Below are positions 1-6,047 of a stretch of 14,794 nucleotides of DNA, in pieces (position 1 is the stretch's first letter; each line of letters opens with the position of its first letter). The notes beneath the pieces are model-generated. The model was not told the origin of the DNA, ran no database searches, and saw only the letters and a list, made by a program, of their open reading frames with translations. The DNA is from JANLSO01 sp031362405 (GTDB taxonomy: Bacteria; Actinomycetota; Thermoleophilia; Miltoncostaeales; Miltoncostaeaceae), in the NCBI GenBank assembly GCA_031362405.1, contig JANLSO010000199.1, forward strand, positions 1-14,794, written 5' to 3'. The position numbers were made by a program, and so were the translations under genes.

Positions 1-1
1 C

Positions 2-64
2 CGGCTACCGCCGGCAAAGGTCGCGACAACCCTCACGATCGGAAAGCTGGTGCTGGGCAAGTGA
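2..64 (+). CDS. C-terminal end of an unidentified protein (5' part outside window)
   Basis: An open frame enters from the left edge and stops at the TGA at 62-64; its last residues read ...VATTLTIGKLVLGK. Only about 20 codons are visible, so the family cannot be named. The ending resembles the beta-rich tail of secreted Ig-like proteins, and its DNA around 20-37 resembles the end of the convergent lysyl oxidase gene, which encodes VVATLTGGG. The two neighbours may therefore share a C-terminal domain type; this is inference. The last 18 bases of this frame plus 5 bases after the stop form the left arm of a 23-bp inverted repeat, so the frame could be coding or could be part of a terminator-like structure. 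Confidence 0.4.
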   Translation, partial: RLPPAKVATTLTIGKLVLGK

Positions 65-151
65 CATGACATCTCGACTCGTCCGGTCACCACGATGCGC
101 CTTTCGTCGGCCAAAGACGACTCATTCCTCATGTCACTTGCCCAGCACCAG
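47..151. repeat. Perfect 23-bp inverted repeat, arms 47-69 and 129-151
   Basis: The arm at 47-69 (begins CTGGTGCTGGGC) is the exact reverse complement of 129-151 (ends GCCCAGCACCAG). The 59-base spacer contains a weak inner TCGTC/GACGA stem (104-108/116-120). The left arm covers the last codons and stop of the + strand gene; the right arm is 45-67 bases past the stop of the - strand gene. Transcribed from either side it could fold into a long hairpin, so a bidirectional terminator between convergent genes is plausible. There is no T-run after either arm. Confidence 0.85.
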
Positions 152-195
152 TTTGTCGGCGGCCGTGTCTGGACGGCTGCCGGAGTGCGTGGCGG

Positions 196-1866
196 CTACG
201 GGGTGAGGGTGGCGCGGCGGGTGACGCGGCGGCCGCCGCCGGTGAGGGTCGCGACGACCCTCACGCCCACCTGGGCGGCCTTCGGCCTGAGGACGCAGGT
301 CACCGAGCGGGCGTTCGGGACCGTCACCGTGCAGCCGGCAACGCGGATGCCACCTCGGATGGCGGCGATCCGGACGACGCCCTTACGGGCGGTGCGCACG
401 GTAACGAGCAGCGTGCCCAGGCGACGCACGACGACGGGGTTCGAGAGCGGGCCGACGAATGTCGCGCGCCCGCCGCTCGGGGCGGGTTTCGGCCGGGGGC
501 TCGGCACGATCCGCACCTGGGCCTCAGCATAGGCGGCAGGATCGTCGGCGCTCGTCGCTCGGAGGGTAACGGTCTTCACGGCGGGAACCTTCCGCGGCGC
601 GCGGTAGACCCCCTCGGCGATGAAGACCCCGCGGCCGCGGCCGGCGTCGACGCTCCAGATGACCCGCGGCCCGATGCCGATGCCGGCCACCGTCGCCGCC
701 AGCGTCACCGTGGCCCGCGTGCGCAGGTGCTGCGGAGCACCCGAGAAGCCGACCACCGTCGGTGGCCGCGTCCCAACGGTGACCGTCGCGGTTGCGCTCG
801 CCGCACCGCCGTTCGCAACGTATCCGGGCGCCGGTCCCGATGGATACGGGCTCGTCGAGTCGACCGCCGAGAAGCGGAAGCTGTCGGCGCCCGCCGTTCC
901 CGCAGCCGGCTGGTAGGTGACCTGGGCGACATCCACGCCAAGGACGGCGCCGGCGGAGACCGGAGACCCGGCGACGCTCAGCGTTCCGTGCGCGGGATCA
1001 CTGTCGATCCGGAATCGGCGCGGGCCGGGCGTCCCGAATTGGGTGGCCGCGAGGGTCACGGTGACCGGTGCCGCGTCGCCCGTGGGGAACGGGCCGACGG
1101 CGTTGGCGACGTACCCGGGGATCACCGACGTGAACGTCGAGAAGGCGCGCGCGTTGTCGGCCTCGTTGCTCTCGCGGATGACATCGGTAGGGTCGGCGCG
1201 CGCCGCCAACCGGTACTCCCCGGGCGCGAGATCCGAGACGTCCGCCCACTGGAACGCCAAACCCGGCCCGTACTCATCGCGCCAGCCCGCCGAGACCCCC
1301 TCACGCAAAGAGGTCGCCGTGGGCTGCGCCTGACGGCAGAAGTTGCCCGTCGTCGGGTTGTTGTAGACGCCGAGCGCCGGGCCCTGGTCGCCGACGCGGT
1401 CGATGTCGTAAAGACAAAAACCGACCTTGCTCCCGGTACGTACCTGCGTGGTGCCGGCGGCGTCCCACAGGCTGTACTCGGCGGCGTTCAGCAGGTGCCA
1501 GTGGTTGTGACCGTCGTTCGCGGTGTACGCGAACTGGGCGGTACTGCCGTAGGGAACAAGCGCCCCACCGACGTGCTGCTTGGCGTACTGCTGCATCGTC
1601 CCGGCGGAGGGATCCCCCTGAAAATCAACCGGCCCGGCGCCCTCGTTTCGGATGAAGCCGTCGAAGCGAAGTAGCAGCCGCCCCGAGAAGCCGACCCCGT
1701 GACGGTCGACGGTGTAGCTCTCCAAGTAGGCCAGCTCAGGGGCGTTGCTGACGAGGTTCGGAAGGTCGTAGTCGGCCGGGTCGGCCGAAGCGACCAACGG
1801 CAGGCACGCGGCACCCGCGGCAGCCAAGCCAACAAGCGCAATCGGAAGATGGCGAGGCAGTTTCAT
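196..1866 (-). CDS. Secreted lysyl-oxidase-like copper amine oxidase with Ig-like domains
   Basis: This 556-aa protein is predicted to oxidise primary amines (lysyl side chains in the animal family) with copper and a lysine tyrosylquinone (LTQ) cofactor. A Sec signal peptide occupies residues 1-28, with probable cleavage after VASA. The lysyl oxidase domain spans about 35-240. The copper-binding HxHxH is GHNHWHL (H120, H122, H124). The two LTQ precursors appear conserved: K147 in GSKVGFCLYD and Y199 in GWRDEYG, aligned by eye to human LOX GHKASFCLED and CYDTYGAD. Behind it are a cadherin/Big_9-like repeat (about 260-365, with AGADSFRFSAVD), a second Ig-like repeat (about 370-455), and a C-terminal beta domain with two cysteines. 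The ATG at 1866 has no Shine-Dalgarno; a GATACT box (1878-1873) six bases upstream suggests a leaderless mRNA. The natural substrate is unknown. Confidence 0.85.
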   Translation of the reverse strand: MKLPRHLPIALVGLAAAGAACLPLVASADPADYDLPNLVSNAPELAYLESYTVDRHGVGFSGRLLLRFDGFIRNEGAGPVDFQGDPSAGTMQQYAKQHVGGALVPYGSTAQFAYTANDGHNHWHLLNAAEYSLWDAAGTTQVRTGSKVGFCLYDIDRVGDQGPALGVYNNPTTGNFCRQAQPTATSLREGVSAGWRDEYGPGLAFQWADVSDLAPGEYRLAARADPTDVIRESNEADNARAFSTFTSVIPGYVANAVGPFPTGDAAPVTVTLAATQFGTPGPRRFRIDSDPAHGTLSVAGSPVSAGAVLGVDVAQVTYQPAAGTAGADSFRFSAVDSTSPYPSGPAPGYVANGGAASATATVTVGTRPPTVVGFSGAPQHLRTRATVTLAATVAGIGIGPRVIWSVDAGRGRGVFIAEGVYRAPRKVPAVKTVTLRATSADDPAAYAEAQVRIVPSPRPKPAPSGGRATFVGPLSNPVVVRRLGTLLVTVRTARKGVVRIAAIRGGIRVAGCTVTVPNARSVTCVLRPKAAQVGVRVVATLTGGGRRVTRRATLTP

Positions 1867-1872
1867 CGTGCG

Positions 1873-1878
1873 AGTATC
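1873..1878 (-). promoter_or_regulatory. Candidate -10 box for leaderless lysyl oxidase mRNA
   Basis: On the - strand GATACT lies six bases before the ATG at 1866, placing the transcription start at or next to the A of ATG. No Shine-Dalgarno precedes the ATG. No clear -35 is visible, so this is a pattern-based guess. Confidence 0.35.
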
Positions 1879-1887
1879 GGCCAGTTC

Positions 1888-1893
1888 TATGAT
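1888..1893 (+). promoter_or_regulatory. Candidate -10 box for the moaD operon
   Basis: TATGAT (consensus TATAAT) lies nine bases before the moaD ATG at 1903, in the 36-base gap shared with the divergent lysyl oxidase gene. The expected -35 position (about 1865-1870) shows no TTGACA match. If used, the mRNA would be leaderless or have a leader of a few bases. Confidence 0.35.
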
Positions 1894-1902
1894 CGTCAGG
1901 AG

Positions 1903-2163
1903 ATGACAGGCGTTGCAGAAATCGAGGTCACGGTGAAGGTATTCGCATCGCTGCGCGAGGCCGTCGGCGTTGACTCACTCACGATCCGGGTTCCCGACGC
2001 TACTCCCGTGGGTGCCCTGTGGGCGCACCTGCCCGCCCCGGCCTGCGACATCCCGGCTCCGCGGGGCCTTCGCTACGCCCTCAACGACCTTTGGACGCTC
2101 CCCGGCGCACCCCTTCGCGACGGCGATCAGGTGTCGCTGGTGCTCCCGGTGTCGGGCGGATGA
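1903..2163 (+). CDS. moaD: Molybdopterin synthase small subunit (sulfur carrier) MoaD
   Basis: This 86-aa ubiquitin-fold protein carries the thiocarboxylate sulfur that MoaE transfers to precursor Z (cPMP) to make molybdopterin. The sequence shows the MoaD start strand EVTVKVFASLREAVG, the middle pattern RYALND, the late strand GDQVSLVLPVSGG, and the obligatory C-terminal Gly-Gly. The ATG at 1903 is preferred because the first beta strand begins upstream of the alternative GTG at 1933, although AGGAG lies immediately against the ATG with no spacer. GTG 1933 has GAGGT four bases upstream and would give 76 aa. The stop overlaps the moaE start (ATGA), so the two subunits are translationally coupled. 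Confidence 0.9.
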   Translation: MTGVAEIEVTVKVFASLREAVGVDSLTIRVPDATPVGALWAHLPAPACDIPAPRGLRYALNDLWTLPGAPLRDGDQVSLVLPVSGG

Positions 2164-2615
2164 TCAGCCTCCAGACCGAGCCGATCGTACTCGATGCGTT
2201 GACGGCGGCCGTCGCCCACCCCGAGCACGGTGGCGTGGTGACGTTCATCGGCCAGACGCGACGCGAAAGCGATGGCCGGGCCGTAGCCGCGCTCGACTAT
2301 GAGGCCGACGAGGGCCTGGCTCGCTCGGAGATGGCCGCCATCGCCGCCGAGGCCGTGCAACGTTTCGACGCACGCATCGCTGTGTCGCATCGCCTCGGAA
2401 CCGTCGCCGTCGGAGAGCCCAGCGTCGCGGTCGCGGCATCCGCCGCACATCGGCCCGCCGCCTTTGCCGCCTGCCGCTACGTGATCGACGAGGTCAAGAC
2501 CCGCGTGCCCATCTGGAAGCGCACACAGTTCGTCGACGGCGGCCGTCAATGGATCGACGGCATCGAGGCCGAACCCGTCCCCCACCCCACCCCCGAGGAG
2601 CCGCACGATGGCTGA
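2160..2615 (+). CDS. moaE: Molybdopterin synthase catalytic subunit MoaE
   Basis: This 151-aa protein is the large subunit of molybdopterin synthase; with MoaD-thiocarboxylate it converts cPMP to the dithiolene molybdopterin in the cytoplasm. The family signature VKTRVPIWKRT is present, with lysines K113 and K120 at the seven-residue spacing of the two catalytic lysines of E. coli MoaE (K119, K126). Upstream, GGVVTFIGQTRRES matches the N-terminal GxVR region, and LDYEADEGLA matches the LEYEAY-like segment. The ATG at 2160 overlaps the moaD TGA by four bases. The C terminus ends in a Pro/Glu/His tail that overlaps the start of the next gene by eight bases. Length is normal for the family. Confidence 0.95.
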   Translation: MISLQTEPIVLDALTAAVAHPEHGGVVTFIGQTRRESDGRAVAALDYEADEGLARSEMAAIAAEAVQRFDARIAVSHRLGTVAVGEPSVAVAASAAHRPAAFAACRYVIDEVKTRVPIWKRTQFVDGGRQWIDGIEAEPVPHPTPEEPHDG

Positions 2616-3021
2616 GGAAGAAGAGTTCGGCGGCGACCGCATCGTCGTCATCACCGACCCCATGCTCGACGAGCCCGACATCGATCAAGAGGAAGAGCTC
2701 TGGACCGACGACTCCGGTGAGGACTACTCCGGTTGGTACTGCGTGCGCACCGACCCGTGGAACTGCCCCGCCGACGGGTGCGACTTCATCGCGAATCACC
2801 TCACGGCCTCGCACCTCATCATCGTCTGGCCCGAGATGGATGACCCGAGCCTTCTGCGCCACGCCGCTGCGGCACGCGACGTGGGCCGCAACCCGAAGCC
2901 CGCCGAGTACGAGAAGTCGATGGGGGCGGCGTGTTCGTACTACCAGTGGGACGCCGCCGGGAACCCCGTGCACGGCGTGCGCAAGGGCCCCGGAGACGAC
3001 GTCTACTCGAAGAAGAAGTAG
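2608..3021 (+). CDS. Unrecognised acidic 137-aa protein with a Cys/His cluster
   Basis: I do not recognise this family. The N-terminal 40 residues are strongly acidic (AEEEEFGGD, then DIDQEEELWTDDSGED) and probably disordered. The centre holds C45, C53, C58, H64 and H69 in the arrangement WYC-x7-CPADGC-x5-H-x4-H, which could bind zinc or another metal. C109 is near the end (AACSYYQWD) and the tail is basic (YSKKK). No signal peptide or membrane segment is visible, so it is probably cytoplasmic. GAGGAG lies seven bases before the ATG at 2608, which overlaps the moaE end by eight bases, so it is transcribed and probably translated with moaDE. That supports a real gene; a role in molybdenum cofactor handling is only inferred from position. 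Confidence 0.85.
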   Translation: MAEEEEFGGDRIVVITDPMLDEPDIDQEEELWTDDSGEDYSGWYCVRTDPWNCPADGCDFIANHLTASHLIIVWPEMDDPSLLRHAAAARDVGRNPKPAEYEKSMGAACSYYQWDAAGNPVHGVRKGPGDDVYSKKK

Positions 3022-3030
3022 GCCGCGGTC

Positions 3031-3495
3031 ATGAAGACCTTCAATCTCCATGGGGACGACTGGGATCGGGTCGCAGATCGCCCCGGCTGGCGGAGCAAAG
3101 ACGGCGGGGTCGGCACGCGGCTCGGTGCCGAGTTGCTCGGCGGGAGCCTCTACGAACTCGAACCCGGCGATCGCCTCTGGCCGTATCACCTGCATCACGC
3201 GAACGAGGAGTGGCTGGTCGTCGTCCTCGGCACACCGACGCTGCGTTCTCCCGATGGTGAGCAAGACCTCGAGGAGGGCGACGTCGTGGTCTTCCCGCGC
3301 GGCAGAGCGGGCGCACACCAGATCTCGAATCACACGGACGCGCCGATTCGCGTGCTCATGATCTCCAGCATGGTCACGCCGGACCTCGTCGAGTACCCCG
3401 ACTCGGGGAAGGTCGGCGCGAGAAGCGTCTCCGGCGAGCGGATCCTGATGAGCCGGCCCGGGCCCCTGCTCGACTACTGGGACGGCGAGCACTAG
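3031..3495 (+). CDS. Single-domain cupin protein
   Basis: This 154-aa protein has one cupin barrel with both conserved motifs. Motif 1 is GDRLWPYHLHHANEEW, supplying H53, H55 and E59 or E60 as metal ligands. Motif 2 is GDVVVFPRGRAGAHQISN, supplying H96. The intermotif segment VVLGTPTLRSPDGEQDLEEGD is typical of the Cupin_2 type. After the barrel a roughly 50-residue tail (TPDLVEYPDSGKVGARS...) follows, as in sugar or small-molecule binding cupins; the ligand cannot be told from sequence. It starts nine bases after the previous stop with only a weak ribosome site (AGAAG), consistent with being the last gene of the moaDE unit. It converges with the flavoprotein gene, with a 26-base gap that has no convincing terminator beyond a short CCCGGCCGGG palindrome. 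Confidence 0.85.
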   Translation: MKTFNLHGDDWDRVADRPGWRSKDGGVGTRLGAELLGGSLYELEPGDRLWPYHLHHANEEWLVVVLGTPTLRSPDGEQDLEEGDVVVFPRGRAGAHQISNHTDAPIRVLMISSMVTPDLVEYPDSGKVGARSVSGERILMSRPGPLLDYWDGEH

Positions 3496-3521
3496 CACCC
3501 GGCCGGGGCCTCGACACCGCG

Positions 3522-4886
3522 TCAGTCGCCGATCGCGACCTCGCGGGCGGCGCGGCGGATGGCCTCGGTCATCGTCGGGGCAACGTGCAGGGTCTGGGCG
3601 ATCCGGGCCACGGGCACACGCCAGCGCATCGCCAGGGCCAGCTCGCCGATCATCTCTCCGGCCGCCGGCGCGACGATGTGAGCCCCGACGATCTGGGCCG
3701 CGGAGCCACGCCCGGCGGCGACCAGGGTGACGAACCCCGTCGCGCCCGTTGCCTGGCCGCGATCGAGTGCCGAGAGAGGAACCGTCGCGACCCCGACCCC
3801 GCGATGACGCTCGCGCGCGGCGGCCTCGGTCATCCCCACGCTCGCGACCTCCGGGTCGAGCGGGGCTAGGCGCGGCAGGCCCCGGCGCTCGACGCGTACG
3901 CGCTTACCGATGGCGTTGCGGCCGGCGACCTCACCTTCGTGCACCGCAAGATGAAGCCCCTCATGTCGCCCGGTGACCTCCCCCGCGGCGAAGATCCCGT
4001 CGGAGGGGGTGCGCATCCGTTCATCGACGGTCAGCCCGCGGGGATTCGGCTCGACGGCGATCGCTTCGAGCCCGAGCCCGTCGATGACGGGGCGCCGGCC
4101 CCCGGCCAGAAGCAGCGCATCGGCCTCGATGCCGGCGGCGCCCTCGATATCGACCCGCACGCCGGCATCGACGCGCGACACCCCGGTAACGCGGGCACTT
4201 CGGCGAAGGTCGATGCCCTCCCCGACGAGGATGCTCGCGACGAGTTCCTGCGCGCGGGGATCGGGTGACACGTCAAGACGCGCCTCGGGCTGTACGACGG
4301 TGACACGCACCCCCAGCCGCGCGAACGACTGAGCGACGCCGAGACCCCAGGCCTCGCCTCCGAGAATCACGAGACGCGGTGGAAGTGCAGGGAGACCGAA
4401 CAGCGAACCTTCGGTGAGGTAGGGGACGCTTTCGAGGCCGATACCCGGCGCGATCGACCCTTCGGAACCGGTGGCGATGACGGCATTGGTGAAGCGATGC
4501 GCCTGGCCGTCGACCTCGACGAGATCAGGCCCGCGGAATCGAACCTGCCCGAAGACGCGCGACACCCCGGCATCGTCGAGCAGACGGTCGCGGCGAACGG
4601 CCGCCTGCCGCGTTGCCTGGGCGGCGTGGGCGACGAGCGCCCGCCAGTCGACGCTCAGCCCCGTGGCCCGAATGCCGAGAGGCCCCCCCGATCGGACGGC
4701 CCAGACTCGGCGCCCGGCCTCTGCCAGGGCCGCGACCGCAACGACACCCACGGGCGGCGCAGACGGAGCACGCAGCCGATCGACCAGAAGGACCCCGGCT
4801 CCTGCGATCGCCGCGGAGCGCGCAGCGGCGACACCCGCGGCACCGCCGCCGACGACCACGACGTCGTAGCGTGAGCCCGACGTCAT
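3522..4886 (-). CDS. FAD/NAD(P)-binding oxidoreductase of the disulfide-reductase family, cysteine-free
   Basis: This 454-aa flavoprotein has the layout of dihydrolipoamide dehydrogenase or mercuric reductase. It shows an N-terminal FAD Rossmann motif (VVVVGGGAAG, 9-18), ATGS (138-141), a second NAD(P) motif (LVILGGEAWGLG, 172-183), the FAD-contact motif GIFAAGEVTG (297-306; Glu replaces the usual Asp), and the C-terminal dimerisation domain. The redox disulfide segment (normally GGTCxNxGCxPSK) is replaced by APSAPPVGVV (40-49), and there is no cysteine anywhere. The C-terminal HPTxxE motif reads HVAPTMTE (434-441), with the catalytic His replaced by Ala. It is therefore not a classical disulfide reductase; an NAD(P)H-oxidase, quinone reductase or non-catalytic role is possible. 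The ATG at 4886 overlaps the deformylase stop (ATGA). A longer frame reaches 5096, but its extra N terminus is merely deformylase in another frame. Confidence 0.85.
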   Translation of the reverse strand: MTSGSRYDVVVVGGGAAGVAAARSAAIAGAGVLLVDRLRAPSAPPVGVVAVAALAEAGRRVWAVRSGGPLGIRATGLSVDWRALVAHAAQATRQAAVRRDRLLDDAGVSRVFGQVRFRGPDLVEVDGQAHRFTNAVIATGSEGSIAPGIGLESVPYLTEGSLFGLPALPPRLVILGGEAWGLGVAQSFARLGVRVTVVQPEARLDVSPDPRAQELVASILVGEGIDLRRSARVTGVSRVDAGVRVDIEGAAGIEADALLLAGGRRPVIDGLGLEAIAVEPNPRGLTVDERMRTPSDGIFAAGEVTGRHEGLHLAVHEGEVAGRNAIGKRVRVERRGLPRLAPLDPEVASVGMTEAAARERHRGVGVATVPLSALDRGQATGATGFVTLVAAGRGSAAQIVGAHIVAPAAGEMIGELALAMRWRVPVARIAQTLHVAPTMTEAIRRAAREVAIGD

Positions 4887-5380
4887 CGGGAACGCCGCGG
4901 GAAGACGTCGTGCGCCAGCGACGCGACCCGGTCGAGGATCAACACGCCGTCGAGGTGATCGATCTCGTGGAGTAGGACGCGCGCCTCGAAATCTCGTGCC
5001 TCGAGGCGCCGCGGGGTGCCGTCGATGTCGCGTGCTTCGATGACCACCCGCGTTGCACGGCGGACGTTCGCGGTGATCTCGGGCAGAGACAGGCACCCCT
5101 CACGCCCGACCTGCGCGCCATCGTGCTCGACAACGATCGGGTCGACCAGGCAGAGCTCGCCGAGGGCATCCGGGACGTTCTTGTGACCGGTGCAATCGAC
5201 CCAGATCACACGCTCCAACACTCCGATCTGGGGTGCGGCGATGCCCACCGTGCGCGGGAACGACCGCGCCGTGTCGCGCAGGTCATCGGCGAGTCGCCGC
5301 GTCGAGGACCCCGGCGCATCAACCGGGCCGCAGACCGTCTTGAGGCGCACATCCGGATAGATGAGGACCTCCCGAATCAA
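4883..5380 (-). CDS. def: Peptide deformylase
   Basis: This 165-aa metalloenzyme removes the formyl group from the N-terminal Met of new proteins. Motif 1 is TVGIAAPQ (44-51; the usual leading Gly is Thr). Motif 2 is EGCLS (94-98), with metal ligand C96. Motif 3 is HEIDH (138-142), giving metal ligands H138 and H142 and catalytic E139. The start is a TTG at 5380, directly behind the stop of the ACT-domain gene. It is supported because MIREVLIYPDVRL matches the conserved deformylase N terminus, whereas the next in-frame start (GTG, codon 11) would delete the first strand. There is no good ribosome site, so coupling to the preceding gene is likely. It also overlaps the flavoprotein gene by four bases. 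Confidence 0.95.
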   Translation of the reverse strand: MIREVLIYPDVRLKTVCGPVDAPGSSTRRLADDLRDTARSFPRTVGIAAPQIGVLERVIWVDCTGHKNVPDALGELCLVDPIVVEHDGAQVGREGCLSLPEITANVRRATRVVIEARDIDGTPRRLEARDFEARVLLHEIDHLDGVLILDRVASLAHDVFPRRSR

Positions 5381-5908
5381 TCAGAGGGTCTCGTCCTCGG
5401 CGACCGAGACGGCGAGTTCCAGGCCGTTCACCTCGGCGGTCGGGCGAAGGTCCTCGTAGAGGCTTTGCGCCGTCGCCCCGGATGGCACCTCGACCTCGAC
5501 ACCCAACACGTAGACCGGTGGGTCGCCCGCGGCACGGGCCGAGAGATCGAGGATGTTCGCCCCGGCGGCCGAGATCGCGGCGGTCACGTGATGCACGATG
5601 CCGGGTTGATCGACGCCGTAGACCGAAACCAGGCAGCGAGGCCCGCTCGTGTGGACCTCCGGTGGGCTCGCGGGCCCCGTCCACAGCCCGAGCGACATGC
5701 TCTCGGCGACGGGCCGTAGGGCCGCATCGACCTGCGCCGCGTCGATGTCATCCGGCACGACGACCAGCAGAGCGATGGCGAACGAGCCGCGCAAAAGTGC
5801 CGCGCGGCAGTCGGCGAGGTTGCCGCCGATCGCAAGAAGTGGCTCGGTGAGTGCCGCGACGATGCCCGGACGATCGGCACCCACCGCGGTAACGGCGATC
5901 TCATTCAT
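5381..5908 (-). CDS. Two-ACT-domain protein, GcvR-like
   Basis: This 175-aa protein is built of two ACT domains, the small-molecule sensing fold used in amino-acid regulation. Domain 1 (about 3-80) has the signature DRPGIVAALTEPLLAIGGNLADC; domain 2 (about 92-170) has DQPGIVHHVTAAISAAGANILDL. The arrangement is that of GcvR-type regulators, which act by protein-protein contact and contain no DNA-binding domain; the ligand and partner here are unknown. The ATG at 5908 is chosen because MNEIAVTAVGADRPG begins exactly at the first ACT strand; a longer frame to 6046 adds only low-complexity sequence across a palindrome. No Shine-Dalgarno is seen. TACCGT (5921-5916) lies seven bases upstream, again fitting a leaderless mRNA. 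First gene of the unit ACT - def - flavoprotein. Confidence 0.88.
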   Translation of the reverse strand: MNEIAVTAVGADRPGIVAALTEPLLAIGGNLADCRAALLRGSFAIALLVVVPDDIDAAQVDAALRPVAESMSLGLWTGPASPPEVHTSGPRCLVSVYGVDQPGIVHHVTAAISAAGANILDLSARAAGDPPVYVLGVEVEVPSGATAQSLYEDLRPTAEVNGLELAVSVAEDETL

Positions 5909-5915
5909 TGCGCGC

Positions 5916-5921
5916 ACGGTA
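5916..5921 (-). promoter_or_regulatory. Candidate -10 box for the ACT-def-flavoprotein unit
   Basis: TACCGT on the - strand (TANNNT pattern) is seven bases before the ATG at 5908. The start codon lacks a Shine-Dalgarno, so a leaderless transcript is plausible. No recognisable -35. Confidence 0.3.
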
Positions 5922-5945
5922 CACCGACCATGCGCCGCTGCCGCT

Positions 5946-5976
5946 GCACAGATCGGTGCCAGGCACCGATCTGTGC
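5946..5976. repeat. 31-bp palindrome (15-bp arms, 1-base centre) between divergent genes
   Basis: Positions 5946-5960 (GCACAGATCGGTGCC) are the exact reverse complement of 5962-5976, around a single A. The element lies in the 168-base gap between the divergent ACT-domain gene and pgsA, 38 bases upstream of the ACT start and outside any convincing CDS. Such a long exact palindrome could be a repressor operator, a cruciform-forming site, or one copy of a dispersed REP-type repeat; the GGTGCCAGGCACC core looks like the last. I see no second copy in this window. Confidence 0.8.
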
Positions 5977-6034
5977 GAACCGCAGGCGCGCACGAGTTCT
6001 GGATCACGTGGGCGAGGCGCGTGGGCCCTGGGCG

Positions 6035-6040
6035 TAGGCT
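6035..6040 (+). promoter_or_regulatory. Candidate -10 box for the pgsA-plsY operon
   Basis: TAGGCT (actinobacterial TANNNT type) lies seven bases before the GTG at 6048 that opens a ten-codon ORF running into pgsA. The distance fits a transcription start at the G of GTG. No clear -35. Confidence 0.35.
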
Positions 6041-6047
6041 TCCCACC

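Noticed and set aside
727..1674. Long + strand open frame of 315 codons inside the lysyl oxidase gene
   Set aside because: It is Arg/Asp-rich with no recognisable family and lies fully antisense to a gene with clear motifs; such frames are common in high-GC DNA.
2494..3498. 334-codon - strand frame opposite moaE, the unknown gene and the cupin
   Set aside because: It is antisense to three well-supported genes in an operon and has no domain pattern of its own.
3496..3521. Terminator between the convergent cupin and flavoprotein genes
   Set aside because: Only a 10-base CCCGGCCGGG palindrome is present; it is too short to fold with a loop and has no T-run.
4887..5096. N-terminal extension of the flavoprotein frame
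   Set aside because: It overlaps the deformylase gene in another frame, is Arg/Pro-rich, and the true FAD-binding start (SRYDVVVVGGG) follows the ATG at 4886.
5909..6046. Longer start for the ACT-domain protein
   Set aside because: The added residues cross the 31-bp palindrome and are not ACT-like; the ATG at 5908 begins exactly at the first conserved strand.
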